64,000 nucleotides of DNA from Acrocarpospora phusangensis. Lineage in GTDB: Bacteria > Actinomycetota > Actinomycetes > Streptosporangiales > Streptosporangiaceae. The notes beneath the pieces were generated by a model. The model did not search any database. It was not told the DNA's origin and saw only the letters and a list, made by a program, of their open reading frames with translations. A program made the position numbers and the translations under genes. The stretch lies in contig NZ_BOOA01000014.1 in NCBI RefSeq assembly GCF_016862995.1, positions 62,001-126,000 of the forward strand, written 5' to 3'. Shown here piece by piece: positions 25,068 to 33,315 of this stretch (its first letter is position 1; every line of letters begins with the position of its first letter).

Positions 25068-26546
25068 TCACCCGGCCGGGTCGGTGACGTTCAGCTCGTA
25101 CGTGGCCGTGGCCGTGTGACTCGCCGCGGTGGCGGTGACGGTGAGGGTGAACCAGCCGGTGGACGCCTGCGGGCCGGCCGTCAGGGTGAGCGCGGAGGAG
25201 CCGCCGCTGATCAGCACGCCCGGGTTGAACGCCGCCGTCACCCCGTGCGGCAGGCCCGAGACCGACATGACGATCTTGGTTGGGCCGTTGATCGCCGTGG
25301 TCCCCACGTTGACGGTCAGGGAGCCGCCCGCGGGCACCACGCCGCCTTCCGTGTCGAGGTCGATCCTGACCTGCGGCGGAGCCGGCGGCGGCACCGAGCG
25401 TACGGCCAGCGCGTGGCTGGACGCGGCGCTCGCGGCGACCGCCAGGACGTTCTCCAGCCCGGTCACGCGTACCGGCACGGCACGGTCGGTCTGGGTGCCG
25501 TCGCCCAGCTGGCCGATCCCGTTGGCGCCCCAGGACCAGGCCTGGCCGGGCTCCCGCCGGGCGAGGCTGAAGTCCTCTCCCGCGTCGATCCTGGTGACGC
25601 CGCCCAGCCGTACGCGGTCCATGGCGGGGCGGTCGGCGAAGTCGCCGGTGCCCAGCTGTCCCGCCCAGTTGGCTCCCCAGGACCAGACCGTGCCGTCCCA
25701 GAGCAGCGCCAGGCTGTGCGAGGCGCCCGCCGCCACCTGGACGAACCCGCTGACTCCGGGCACGAGGATCGGCCGGGTACGCCGGATGTCGGTGTGGTCG
25801 CCCAGCTGCCCCGAGCTGTTGTTCCCCCACGCCCAGACCCTGCCGTCGGAGCGCACCACCAGGCTGTGCCCCTCGCCGGCGGCGGCTCCCGTCACCGCGT
25901 CCATCCCGGGCACCGAGCGGGGGTCCGGCAGGAAGTCCCCGTACGAGCCGAGGCCGAGCTGGCCGTGCTCGTTGTCACCCCAGGCCCAGACCGTGGCGTC
26001 GGACTTCACCGCCAGGACGTGCGCCGTGGCGGCCTCGATGTCCACGACGTTCCACAGTCCCGGCACCTGGACCGGCGTCGGCCGGTTGATCCCGGCGTCG
26101 CCCTGACCCAGCTGGCCCCGGCTGTTGTTGCCCCAGGCCCACACCGAGCCGTCGGCGCGCAGCGCCAGGCTGAAGCCCGAGCCCGCCTCCACCTCCACGA
26201 CGTCGGACAATCCCGGCACGGGTCCGGGGCTCAGCCGCGGGGTCGTGGTGCCGTCGCCGAGCTGGCCGGAGCTGTTGCGGCCCCAGCTCCACACCGTGCG
26301 GTCGGCCGCGACGGCCAGGCTGTGCGTCTGCCCGGCGGCGACCTTGGTGAACCGCTGGGGGAGCGCGCCCGCCTCGACGAACGTGGTCTGCGCGATCGCG
26401 GTCGCGCCGTTGCCGAGCTGGCCGTGCTTGTTCCAGCCCCAGCCCACCGCGTGCGACGAAACCGGCGCGAGCACGCTCGCCCGCGCCGGTGCCGCCGATA
26501 AGGACACCGCCACCATGGCGATGCCGACAAGTCGGATAAATCTCAT
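25068..26546 (-). CDS. Secreted RCC1-repeat (beta-propeller) protein with C-terminal Ig-like domain
   Basis: This 492-residue protein has a signal peptide ([20 protein letters not shown], cleavage near ARA) followed by about seven RCC1 units with the repeated WSWGxNxxGQLGDGT signature. These form a seven-bladed propeller over residues 30-385. After a Pro-rich hinge, a roughly 95-residue Ig-like domain with [19 protein letters not shown] ends the protein. Bacterial secreted RCC1 proteins have no proven function; adhesion or binding is plausible. No catalytic motif is visible. It stands alone, convergent with nothing. Confidence 0.9.
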   Translation of the reverse strand: MRFIRLVGIAMVAVSLSAAPARASVLAPVSSHAVGWGWNKHGQLGNGATAIAQTTFVEAGALPQRFTKVAAGQTHSLAVAADRTVWSWGRNSSGQLGDGTTTPRLSPGPVPGLSDVVEVEAGSGFSLALRADGSVWAWGNNSRGQLGQGDAGINRPTPVQVPGLWNVVDIEAATAHVLAVKSDATVWAWGDNEHGQLGLGSYGDFLPDPRSVPGMDAVTGAAAGEGHSLVVRSDGRVWAWGNNSSGQLGDHTDIRRTRPILVPGVSGFVQVAAGASHSLALLWDGTVWSWGANWAGQLGTGDFADRPAMDRVRLGGVTRIDAGEDFSLARREPGQAWSWGANGIGQLGDGTQTDRAVPVRVTGLENVLAVAASAASSHALAVRSVPPPAPPQVRIDLDTEGGVVPAGGSLTVNVGTTAINGPTKIVMSVSGLPHGVTAAFNPGVLISGGSSALTLTAGPQASTGWFTLTVTATAASHTATATYELNVTDPAG

Positions 26547-26613
26547 CCTGATTCCCGATGCAGAGTTGTGTCACCTACATCGGGAAAGGTGTGACATCAC
26601 GTTCCAGGCGGTG

Positions 26614-28047
26614 TCACTCCAGGATGAAAGCGGCGCTCCCCCGGAAAGCGGTGGTCCCGTCGTCGCGTTCGACCCAGACGGAGCCGGCGCGGTGCCGGAG
26701 GTAGTAGCCCGCGAGGTTCGCCGCCTCGAAGGACACGGTGCCCGACCCGGCCAGGCCCGTACGCCGGGTGAAGGACGCGTCCGCGCGGAACAGCGCCGAG
26801 CCGTCGTTGCGCTCCACCCAGGCTTCGTAGTTGCGATGCCGCAGGTAGTACCCGGGGAAGTTGGTCGACTCCAGCGAGACCGTCCCACTCCCGGACAATC
26901 CCGTCACGATCCGGAACTGCGAGTCCGCCAGCGGAGCGACGTTCGCCTCCAGCCGCGCCCGGTACTCCCAGTGCCGTACGGCCCGGCCCGGCTGGTCGTA
27001 CGACATCAGCCGCACCGGCGTGGCGCCGTCCGGCACCGGAATGCCGAAGTCGGGGGTCCCGTCGGCCCGCCAGTAGATCTTCTGTACGCGGGTGCGCCGG
27101 TTGGGGTCGTTGAGCGGATCACCGGAGATGTCCCGGTAGTTGCGGTCGTGGTAGACGAGGACGTCGCTCTGGCCGTCCTCGGAGACGGTGAAGGAGTTGT
27201 GGCCGGGGCCGTACTGACCGGTCGAGGCGTTGGAGACGAAGACGGGGTTGGCGCTCTTGACCCAGGAGGAGGCCTGGAGCGGGTCGGCGCCGGCCTGGGC
27301 GGTGAGCAGGCCGAGGCAGTAGTTGGCGTCGGTGGCGCTGGCGGAGTAGGTCATGAACAGGCGGCCGTTGCGCTGGATGACGGCCGGGCCCTCGGCGACC
27401 CGGTAGCCGCGGGTCTCCCACGCCAGGGTAGGCACGGTCAGCCGGGTCGTGGACCCGGTGATCGTCCACGGGTTCGCGCCCATCCTGGCGATGTAGAGGT
27501 TGGAGTTGGTGGAGATGCCGGGCTCCTGCTGGGCCCAGATGAGGTAGCGCACGCCGCCGGCCACGAAGGTGGAGGCGTCCAGGGAGAAGGTGTCCCACGG
27601 GGTGACGATCCGGCCGCGCTCGGTCCAGGCGCCGGTCAGGGGGTTGGCCGCCGAACTCTCCAGGACGTACATGCGGATGCGCCAGATGTCGTCGGTCCGG
27701 CCGGCGGCGAAGTAGACGTACCACTTGCCGTTGATGAAGTGGATCTCGGGGGCCCAGATGTGGGCGCCCATCTCGCCGCTGGTGTGCTTGCGCCAGATGA
27801 CGGTCTCGGCGGCGCTCGCCAGACCCTGGATCGTGGTCGCGCGGCGCAGCACGATGCGGTCGTACTGCGGGACGGTCGCGGTGAAGTAGTAGTAGCCGTC
27901 GGTGTGGCGGAAGATGTGCGGGTCCGCCCGCTGGGCGGCGATCGGGTTGGTGTACTGCGCGGGCGGCGAGGCGTGCGCGGCCACGGGCAGCAGCGGGAGC
28001 AGGAGAGCTCCGGCCAGTGCGGCGGCCAGGCGGCGGCGGAGGGACAT
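26614..28047 (-). CDS. Secreted GH43-family arabinan/xylan hydrolase with AbfB (CBM42-like) module
   Basis: This 477-residue protein has a signal peptide (MSLRRRLAAALAGALLLPLL, cleavage near AHA). A five-bladed GH43 propeller covers about residues 30-330 with the general base aspartate in QRADPHIFRHTDGYYY, IWAPEIHF, SLDAST and the acid glutamate in VAEGPAVIQRNG. An AbfB beta-trefoil (residues 340-477) has the repeated LESTNFPGYYLRHRNYEAWV unit. It is predicted to release arabinose from arabinan or arabinoxylan. It starts 21 nt after the preceding GH43 gene with AAAGGACGG as ribosome site, so both form an operon. Confidence 0.9.
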   Translation of the reverse strand: MSLRRRLAAALAGALLLPLLPVAAHASPPAQYTNPIAAQRADPHIFRHTDGYYYFTATVPQYDRIVLRRATTIQGLASAAETVIWRKHTSGEMGAHIWAPEIHFINGKWYVYFAAGRTDDIWRIRMYVLESSAANPLTGAWTERGRIVTPWDTFSLDASTFVAGGVRYLIWAQQEPGISTNSNLYIARMGANPWTITGSTTRLTVPTLAWETRGYRVAEGPAVIQRNGRLFMTYSASATDANYCLGLLTAQAGADPLQASSWVKSANPVFVSNASTGQYGPGHNSFTVSEDGQSDVLVYHDRNYRDISGDPLNDPNRRTRVQKIYWRADGTPDFGIPVPDGATPVRLMSYDQPGRAVRHWEYRARLEANVAPLADSQFRIVTGLSGSGTVSLESTNFPGYYLRHRNYEAWVERNDGSALFRADASFTRRTGLAGSGTVSFEAANLAGYYLRHRAGSVWVERDDGTTAFRGSAAFILE

Positions 28048-28068
28048 CGGCCGTCCTTTCTGCTGGGG

Positions 28069-29412
28069 TCAGGCCAGCGGTGAGGTCACCGTGAACGAGG
28101 CGTCGGAGGCGAACACCGAGGTGGACTCCCTCAGGTCGAGCCGCATCGCGTAGTTGTAGTGGCGCAGGTAGCGGCCGGGCAGGTTGTAGGACTCGAAGGA
28201 GACCGTGCCGCCGCCCGCGAGCCCGGCCCGGCCGCAGAAGGTGGCGTCGCCCTTGAAGATCGCCGAGCCGTCGTCGCGCTGGAGCGTGAGCGCCATGTTG
28301 AAGTGGCGCAGGTACGAGCCGGGCGTGTTCACCGACTGGAACGAGTGGCAGCCGGCGTTGGCCAGCCCCGCGACCACGGTGAACGTGCCGCTCTGGCGGT
28401 CCGCGAGGGAGCTGGCGGAGCTGAGCGGGTCGATGTACGCGGGTCCGCTCCGGTGGCGTACGTACCGGTCGGGGAAGTTGGCCGAGCGCAGCGACCGGTT
28501 GCCGGTCGGGACGGCCGTGGTGTCGCCCACGTCCTCCCGCAGGACCGTGAAGTGCCTGGCCACGCCGGAGAGCCCGGCCAGTTCGACCTTGGCGCCGAAG
28601 GAGGACAGGGTGGAGCTGTCGGCGTAGTAGTACCGGCCGCCCGTGTAGTTGTCGAAGTACAGCCGCCACCGTCCGTCGGGCAGCCGCGTCAGCGCCGGAC
28701 CCTCCAGCCCGGAGCCCCAGCCCGCCCAGTTCCCGGTCCCGACGAACTGCCACGGCCCGTTGAGCGAGGTGGCGGTGGCGTGCTCGATGTACTTGCTCGT
28801 CTCGTTCTTGAGGAAGTTGTGGTACGTCGAGCCGACCTTGACCAGGAAACTGTCGATGTAGTTGGCCGGGATGCCCAGCGCGACCGGCGCGGTCCAGGCC
28901 GACAGCGCGGTGTTCGTGGCCGTGATCCGGTACGGCCGGAACTGCCCGGCGGTGCCCGTCGTGGACGCGGAGAAGATCACGTGCACGCTGCCGTCGGAGT
29001 CCTTGAACCACTCGGGCGCCCAGGTGCTGCCGGTGGAGCCGTTGAGCCCGACGGCCACGGTGCGCAGGAACGTCCAGCTGACGGAGTCGGCGCTGCGGGC
29101 GAAGCCGATCGTGTTGCCCGTCCAGTTGGTGGTGTGGACGAGGTAGTAGTAGCCGTCGGTGTGCCGGATCACGCTGGGGTCGCGGATCAGCCCGGACGGC
29201 GGGGTGTACGCGTTGGCCCTGATCAGGTTGTAGTTCGTGGCGTTGAACGAGTCGTAGACGTACATGTTGGACTCGCTGCTGTTGGTGAAGGCGGTCATCA
29301 GGTAGTGCGGGACCGGGCCGGCCGCGTGGGCGGCGGTGGGCTGGAGCATGCCGGCGGCGACGGCGGCCAGCAGCGCGAGGGCGGCGGCGAGGGTCCTCCG
29401 GGGAGCACGCAT
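28069..29412 (-). CDS. Secreted GH43-like glycoside hydrolase with AbfB module
   Basis: This 447-residue protein has a signal peptide (RTLAAALALLAAVAAGML, cleavage near AHA). The propeller-type catalytic domain shows LIRDPSVIRHTDGYYYLVHT, STWAPEWFKDSDG and GSGLEGPALTRLPDGRW. The AbfB trefoil has SANFPDRYVRHRSG, VNTPGSYLRHFN and SYNLPGRYLRHYN. The GH43 assignment rests on the DPSV and EGPAL acid/base positions. It heads a two-gene operon with the next GH43/AbfB gene and has a LacI-type operator 16 nt upstream, implying induction by an arabinose- or xylose-containing sugar. The ATG at 29412 is preferred over 29445 because AAGGACGG precedes it. Confidence 0.88.
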   Translation of the reverse strand: MRAPRRTLAAALALLAAVAAGMLQPTAAHAAGPVPHYLMTAFTNSSESNMYVYDSFNATNYNLIRANAYTPPSGLIRDPSVIRHTDGYYYLVHTTNWTGNTIGFARSADSVSWTFLRTVAVGLNGSTGSTWAPEWFKDSDGSVHVIFSASTTGTAGQFRPYRITATNTALSAWTAPVALGIPANYIDSFLVKVGSTYHNFLKNETSKYIEHATATSLNGPWQFVGTGNWAGWGSGLEGPALTRLPDGRWRLYFDNYTGGRYYYADSSTLSSFGAKVELAGLSGVARHFTVLREDVGDTTAVPTGNRSLRSANFPDRYVRHRSGPAYIDPLSSASSLADRQSGTFTVVAGLANAGCHSFQSVNTPGSYLRHFNMALTLQRDDGSAIFKGDATFCGRAGLAGGGTVSFESYNLPGRYLRHYNYAMRLDLRESTSVFASDASFTVTSPLA

Positions 29413-29427
29413 GAGACCGTCCTTAGG

Positions 29428-29447
29428 GAATGTTTGCGTTAACATTC
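29428..29447 (-). promoter_or_regulatory. LacI-family-type operator of the GH43 operon
   Basis: On the minus strand the site reads GAATGTTAACGCAAACATTC. It is an inverted repeat with 7-bp arms (GAATGTT/AACATTC) around a central CG, the usual form of LacI-family operators in actinomycetes. No lacI gene lies in the window. Confidence 0.7.
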
Positions 29448-29605
29448 ACCACCGCGGGCTTGCCGTGGTGATTTTTGGAGGTTCGCGCGTATTCGTAACG
29501 CGACGTGACCCGGGCTGTCAATCCCCGGTCCGGCCGCGCGCCGGTCGGTTCGGAGGGCTAGCGTCGATCGCGACCGTCCCCGTCATGCGGCGATAGGCGA
29601 CCCGA

Positions 29606-30307
29606 ATGGACGTCATGCGGTACGGAAATCCCGGCACCCATCGATACGCGGACCAGTTCCGCGACCTCTTCCGCCGCCTCATCCCCGAGAACCAGCAGAT
29701 GGCGCCGGCTACCATCCTCGACCGTGCCGCCGACGGGCGGCTCCAAGGCTTCGCGGACGACGACGCGCCGATGGACTACTCCCTCTATCTCGCGATCCAG
29801 GGTGACCGCGTGGTCGGCTTCCTGAACCTGCTCGTCTTCGCCGAACGCAACTACGCCCTCCTCGCCTATCTGGGCGTTCTGCCGTCCCCGGCGGGCGCGA
29901 GCTGGAAACTCCTCGAAACCGCCTGGAATGATCACGCGGACACGTTGTCGTCGCCGTTCACGCTGATTTTCGAAATCGCGCCGCCCGTCGCCGAATCGGC
30001 CCGATCGAACGCGAAGGCGAGATTGTTCACCGAATACGGCCGCCTGCGCGGCATGGCCACCGCGAAAGCGCCCATCGATTACATCCAGCCCGACATGGAC
30101 CACCGGGCCACCACCGAACAACCCGCCGACCTGTACGTCGCGACCAGCCCCGACGCCCTCGCCGCCCTGTCGGGACCGGGCTGTCTGCGCCTGGTCGAAT
30201 CAATCTACTTCGACGTGTACGCGCGGACCTTCCGCGACCTCGGCGACGACTATCCGCGTTATCTGTCCCGCCTCTACGAGAACGTGCGCGCGAAAAGCCC
30301 GGCCTGA
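29606..30307 (+). CDS. Hypothetical protein, possibly GNAT-like
   Basis: This 233-residue soluble protein starts MDVMRYGNPGTHRYADQFRD. A central strand pattern (YLAIQGDRVVGFLNLLVFAE, then YLGVLPSPAGASWKLLETAW) recalls the acetyl-CoA-binding core of GNAT acyltransferases. The second half (LIFEIAPPVAESARSNAK) could be the rest of such a fold. The match is structural impression only and no catalytic residue is diagnostic. An ATG three codons later is an alternative start. It lies alone between secreted-protein genes. Confidence 0.6.
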   Translation: MDVMRYGNPGTHRYADQFRDLFRRLIPENQQMAPATILDRAADGRLQGFADDDAPMDYSLYLAIQGDRVVGFLNLLVFAERNYALLAYLGVLPSPAGASWKLLETAWNDHADTLSSPFTLIFEIAPPVAESARSNAKARLFTEYGRLRGMATAKAPIDYIQPDMDHRATTEQPADLYVATSPDALAALSGPGCLRLVESIYFDVYARTFRDLGDDYPRYLSRLYENVRAKSPA

Positions 30308-30423
30308 AGCTTTCAGTTACGCGGGGGATTTCGCGGCAGGTCAGCGGCACAGCGCACCGGCCGTTCTGTACATCCGCCGGAAACGAGTCGAATCTGAGGG
30401 CCCCTCTCGGCTCGGAGAAGGCC

Positions 30424-31419
30424 ATGAGAATCCTGCGCGCATGGGCGTTGTCCACCGTCACCGCACTGCTGGCGGCGATGGGACTCGTCACCGCCACCCA
30501 GACCGCCGCACACGCGGATATCGCCTGCTCGGTGACGTACACACCGGTCTGGGACAGCGGCGGAGGCTTCGGGGCGAACATCACGATCACCAACCTGGGT
30601 GATCCGGTGAGCCCGTGGACCCTGCGCTACACGTGGCCGGGAACGCAGCAGGTCACCCACGGCTGGGGCGGCACGTGGACGCAGTCGGGGCAGAACGTGA
30701 CCGTGACCGCGCCGTCGTACGCGCCGGGCCTGGCCACCGGGGGGACCGCCACCGTCGGCTTCTACGGGACGTACACCGGCGTGAACACGCAGCCGGCGGC
30801 GTACACGCTCAACAACGTGCCCTGCACGGGGAGCGTGCCGCGCTCGGTCACGCTGACCGCCCCGGCGCACGGCCAGAACTTCGCCGCGCCCGCCACCATC
30901 GGCCTGGCCGCGACCACGACCCCCGCCGGCTGGGCCGCCAGGGTCGACTTCTACTCGGGCGCGACCCTGCTCGGCAGCGACACCACCGCGCCCTACACGT
31001 TCACCTGGTCCGCCGTCCCCGCGGGCCGGTACACGCTCTCGGCCAGGGCCCTCGACAGCAGCGGCGTGGCCTACCTCTCCAACTCCGCCACCGTCACGGT
31101 GACCGGCGTCGTGGCCGAGCCCTTCGTCGTGGTCAACCCGGCCTCCGTGAACGTCGCCGTCGGCGGCCCGGCCACCGTCTCCGTCCGCCTCTCCGGACCT
31201 CCCCCGATCGCCACCACCGTGACGACCACGCGCGTCAGCGGCGACCCCGACCTGACCCTCCAGTCCGGCGCGACCCTGGTCTTCACCCCCGCCAACTGGA
31301 ACGTCCCCCAGAACGTGACGGTCGCCGCCGCCGCGACCGCCACGGCCGGCGACACCGCCCAGTTCTTCTCGACCGCCCCCGGCTACCAGCCCGGCATCTT
31401 CACCGCCCGCGTTATCTGA
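30424..31419 (+). CDS. Secreted CBM2 cellulose-binding protein with Ig-like domains and no catalytic module
   Basis: This 331-residue protein has a signal peptide (MRILRAWALSTVTALLAAMG, cleavage near AHA). A CBM2 domain (residues 33-138) has bracketing cysteines (DIACSVTY, NNVPCTGS) and the exposed tryptophans of VWDSGGGF, SPWTLRYTWPG and HGWGGTW that bind crystalline cellulose or chitin. An Ig-like domain (LTAPAHGQNFAAPATIGLAA) and a third beta domain with LVFTPANWNVPQNVTVAA follow. No hydrolase or LPMO motif is present, so it is probably an accessory binding or adhesion protein. Confidence 0.88.
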   Translation: MRILRAWALSTVTALLAAMGLVTATQTAAHADIACSVTYTPVWDSGGGFGANITITNLGDPVSPWTLRYTWPGTQQVTHGWGGTWTQSGQNVTVTAPSYAPGLATGGTATVGFYGTYTGVNTQPAAYTLNNVPCTGSVPRSVTLTAPAHGQNFAAPATIGLAATTTPAGWAARVDFYSGATLLGSDTTAPYTFTWSAVPAGRYTLSARALDSSGVAYLSNSATVTVTGVVAEPFVVVNPASVNVAVGGPATVSVRLSGPPPIATTVTTTRVSGDPDLTLQSGATLVFTPANWNVPQNVTVAAAATATAGDTAQFFSTAPGYQPGIFTARVI

Positions 31420-31435
31420 GATCGGTCCGCCGCGT

Positions 31436-32434
31436 TCAGGAGACGGCCTCTCGCGCCGGGGGGCCGGGTTTGTGGGCGGGGCCGTGGGGGTCGGCGCAGT
31501 GGCCCTCGGTGGCGGTCGCGCCGATGGTCAGGGTGTCGGCGGGGGCGTGGTCGACCTGAAGGGTGGTGTGGTCGATGCCGTACTCGTCGTGGACGAGGCG
31601 TTCGGCGGCGACGCGGACGGCGTGGCAGTCGGCGCCGGGCTGGACGAGGATGTGGGCGGACATCGCGGGGTAGCCGGAGGTGACCTCCCAGATGTGCAGG
31701 TCGTGGACTTCGACGACTTTGTCCAGGGCGGCGGTTCTGGTGCCGATCTCGGCGGGGTTCATGCCGGCGGGGGCGGCTTCCATGAAGACGCGGCCGGCGT
31801 CGCGGACCAGGCCCCAGCCGGCCTTGAGCATGAGGGCGGCCACGACCAGGGCGGCGATGGCGTCGGCGCGGCCCCAGCCGGTGAGCCAGACGATCGCGCC
31901 GGCGACGGTGGTGGCGATGAAGGCGAACAGGTCGTTGAGGATGTGCTGGTAGGCGCCTTCGACGTTGAGGCTGCGCCGGTTGGCCTTGGCGATCAGGCGG
32001 GCGGCCAGCAGGTTGACGGCGATGCCGGCCAGGCCGGTCACGACCACGTACAGGCCGGCGACCTCGGGGGGTTCGACGATCCGGCGTACGCCCTCGACGA
32101 TGAAGTACACGGCCAGCAGTAGCAGGGTGATGCCGTTGAGCTGCGCGGAGATGATCTCGGCGCGTTTGAGGCCGTAGGTGAAGCCGCCGCGCGGGGGGCG
32201 GGCGGCGATGCGCATGGCGGTGAGGGCGAAGACGATCGCGATGGCGTCGGTGAGCATGTGCCCGGCGTCGGTGATCAATGCCAGCGACTGGGCGAGGAAC
32301 CCGATGACCACCTCGATCGCCATGAAGCCGGCGATCAGGATGAGGGCGCCGGTCAGGTAGCGGCGGTCGGCTTCCGCGCTCACCCCGTGCCCATGTCCAT
32401 GCCCATGTCCGTGGCCGTGCCCGTGATCACCCAT
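31436..32434 (-). CDS. Cation diffusion facilitator (CDF) efflux transporter
   Basis: This 332-residue protein begins with a histidine-rich tail (MGDHGHGHGHGHGHGHG), then six membrane helices of the CDF family with the metal site DAGHMLTD in helix 2 and HILNDLFAF in helix 5. It ends in a cytoplasmic ferredoxin-like domain with VHDLHIWEVTSGYPAMSAHI. This is the CzcD/ZitB group exporting Zn2+, Co2+ or Cd2+ against protons. The ATG at 32434 overlaps the upstream arsR stop by 8 nt, so the regulator and pump are translationally coupled. An upstream in-frame start would extend into arsR and is rejected. Confidence 0.95.
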   Translation of the reverse strand: MGDHGHGHGHGHGHGHGVSAEADRRYLTGALILIAGFMAIEVVIGFLAQSLALITDAGHMLTDAIAIVFALTAMRIAARPPRGGFTYGLKRAEIISAQLNGITLLLLAVYFIVEGVRRIVEPPEVAGLYVVVTGLAGIAVNLLAARLIAKANRRSLNVEGAYQHILNDLFAFIATTVAGAIVWLTGWGRADAIAALVVAALMLKAGWGLVRDAGRVFMEAAPAGMNPAEIGTRTAALDKVVEVHDLHIWEVTSGYPAMSAHILVQPGADCHAVRVAAERLVHDEYGIDHTTLQVDHAPADTLTIGATATEGHCADPHGPAHKPGPPAREAVS

Positions 32435-32831
32435 CGCCGCGTTCCTCGCTGTGCCCGATGTGCGCCAGAGCCAGGTCGAAGAGCATGCGCACATGGGAGT
32501 CGGCCAGCTGGTAGTACGCCATACGGCCCGACCGCCGGACCTTGACCACCCGGTGGGTGCGCAGCAGGCGCAGCGCGTGGGAGGCGGCCGACATGCTCTG
32601 CCCGGTGGCGGCGGCCAGGTCGCACACGCACATCTCCCCGCCTTCCAGGAGCGCGGCCATCAGCCGCAGACGGCCAGGGTCGGACAGGAGGGAGAAGACG
32701 TCGGCGAGGTCTTGCACGACCTCGTCGGCGGGCATCACCTGACGGACGGCGGCCACCCGCTCGCCGTCCACGACGGAGGTCGTACACGCGTCGGGAGACA
32801 GGGACACCACAACGTTTGAATCATTGTTCAT
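32427..32831 (-). CDS. ArsR/SmtB-family metal sensor repressor
   Basis: This 134-residue winged-helix repressor has the recognition helix QSMSAASHALRLLRTHRVV and a CVC pair (Cys68, Cys70) in EMCVCDLAA. An N-terminal cysteine (Cys16, SPDACTTS) is also present. A CVC pair plus an N-terminal cysteine is the alpha3N thiolate site of CadC-type sensors, so Cd/Pb/Zn sensing is inferred. It overlaps the CDF pump gene, its obvious target. The ATG at 32831 lies inside a possible operator; GTG codons 7-8 residues later are alternative starts. Confidence 0.92.
   Translation of the reverse strand: MNNDSNVVVSLSPDACTTSVVDGERVAAVRQVMPADEVVQDLADVFSLLSDPGRLRLMAALLEGGEMCVCDLAAATGQSMSAASHALRLLRTHRVVKVRRSGRMAYYQLADSHVRMLFDLALAHIGHSEERGDG
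32817..32830. promoter_or_regulatory. Possible ArsR operator overlapping the start codon
   Basis: TGAA-TCATTG-TTCA is a short inverted repeat within an AT-rich patch (32815-32836) that stands out from the GC-rich surroundings. An AT-rich TATATG box lies directly upstream of the ATG on the minus strand. Confidence 0.4.
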
Positions 32832-32889
32832 ATATCGGAGTGTGTGGGCGGGGGTGCGGCCTGTCAACACCTCCCGCGCACACGCCCGT

Positions 32890-33039
32890 CTACGGATGGA
32901 AGATGCTGACGCCGCCCGGTCCCACGAGCAGGCCCACGATGATCAGGACGATCCCCCAGAGGATGTCCCGGCGGGCCACGATGACGTAGATCCCGGCGAT
33001 GACCAGCACCACGGCGATGAGCCATAGCAAAGTAGCCAT
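32890..33039 (-). CDS. GPGG-motif small membrane protein (copy 2)
   Basis: This 49-residue peptide starts MATLLWLIAVVLVIAGIYVI and ends LLVGPGGVSIFHP, with two hydrophobic segments. It differs from the copy at 1530-1679 at only a few positions (MAT for MVT, VARR for LARR, VLIIVG for VLIVVG and the last two residues). GGGGAA lies upstream of the ATG at 33039. Two near-identical copies 31 kb apart suggest a recent duplication or strong selection. Function unknown. Confidence 0.82.
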   Translation of the reverse strand: MATLLWLIAVVLVIAGIYVIVARRDILWGIVLIIVGLLVGPGGVSIFHP

Positions 33040-33315
33040 GTATTCCCCGTGCCCCTGCGAAATCGGCACTAACAGGACATACAGGGATTTTGCTCTCCAG
33101 AGGTGGTGTCGGGAGACTAGGCCGGCCCCGGAGACCCCGACGCTCCCTTTGTACGGCCCAGCGCAGGATTTCACCTCTCCGAAACCTAAGCGGTGACCGT
33201 CGCTGGGTAGAGTCACGCCATCCTTCACAACGTTGATCCATTCATCGGCATCGCGGCCACCGACCTGCCCGGGGCACGCGGTCTGGCCGCCACCTGGTGG
33301 TGGCCGAAACCCCAG

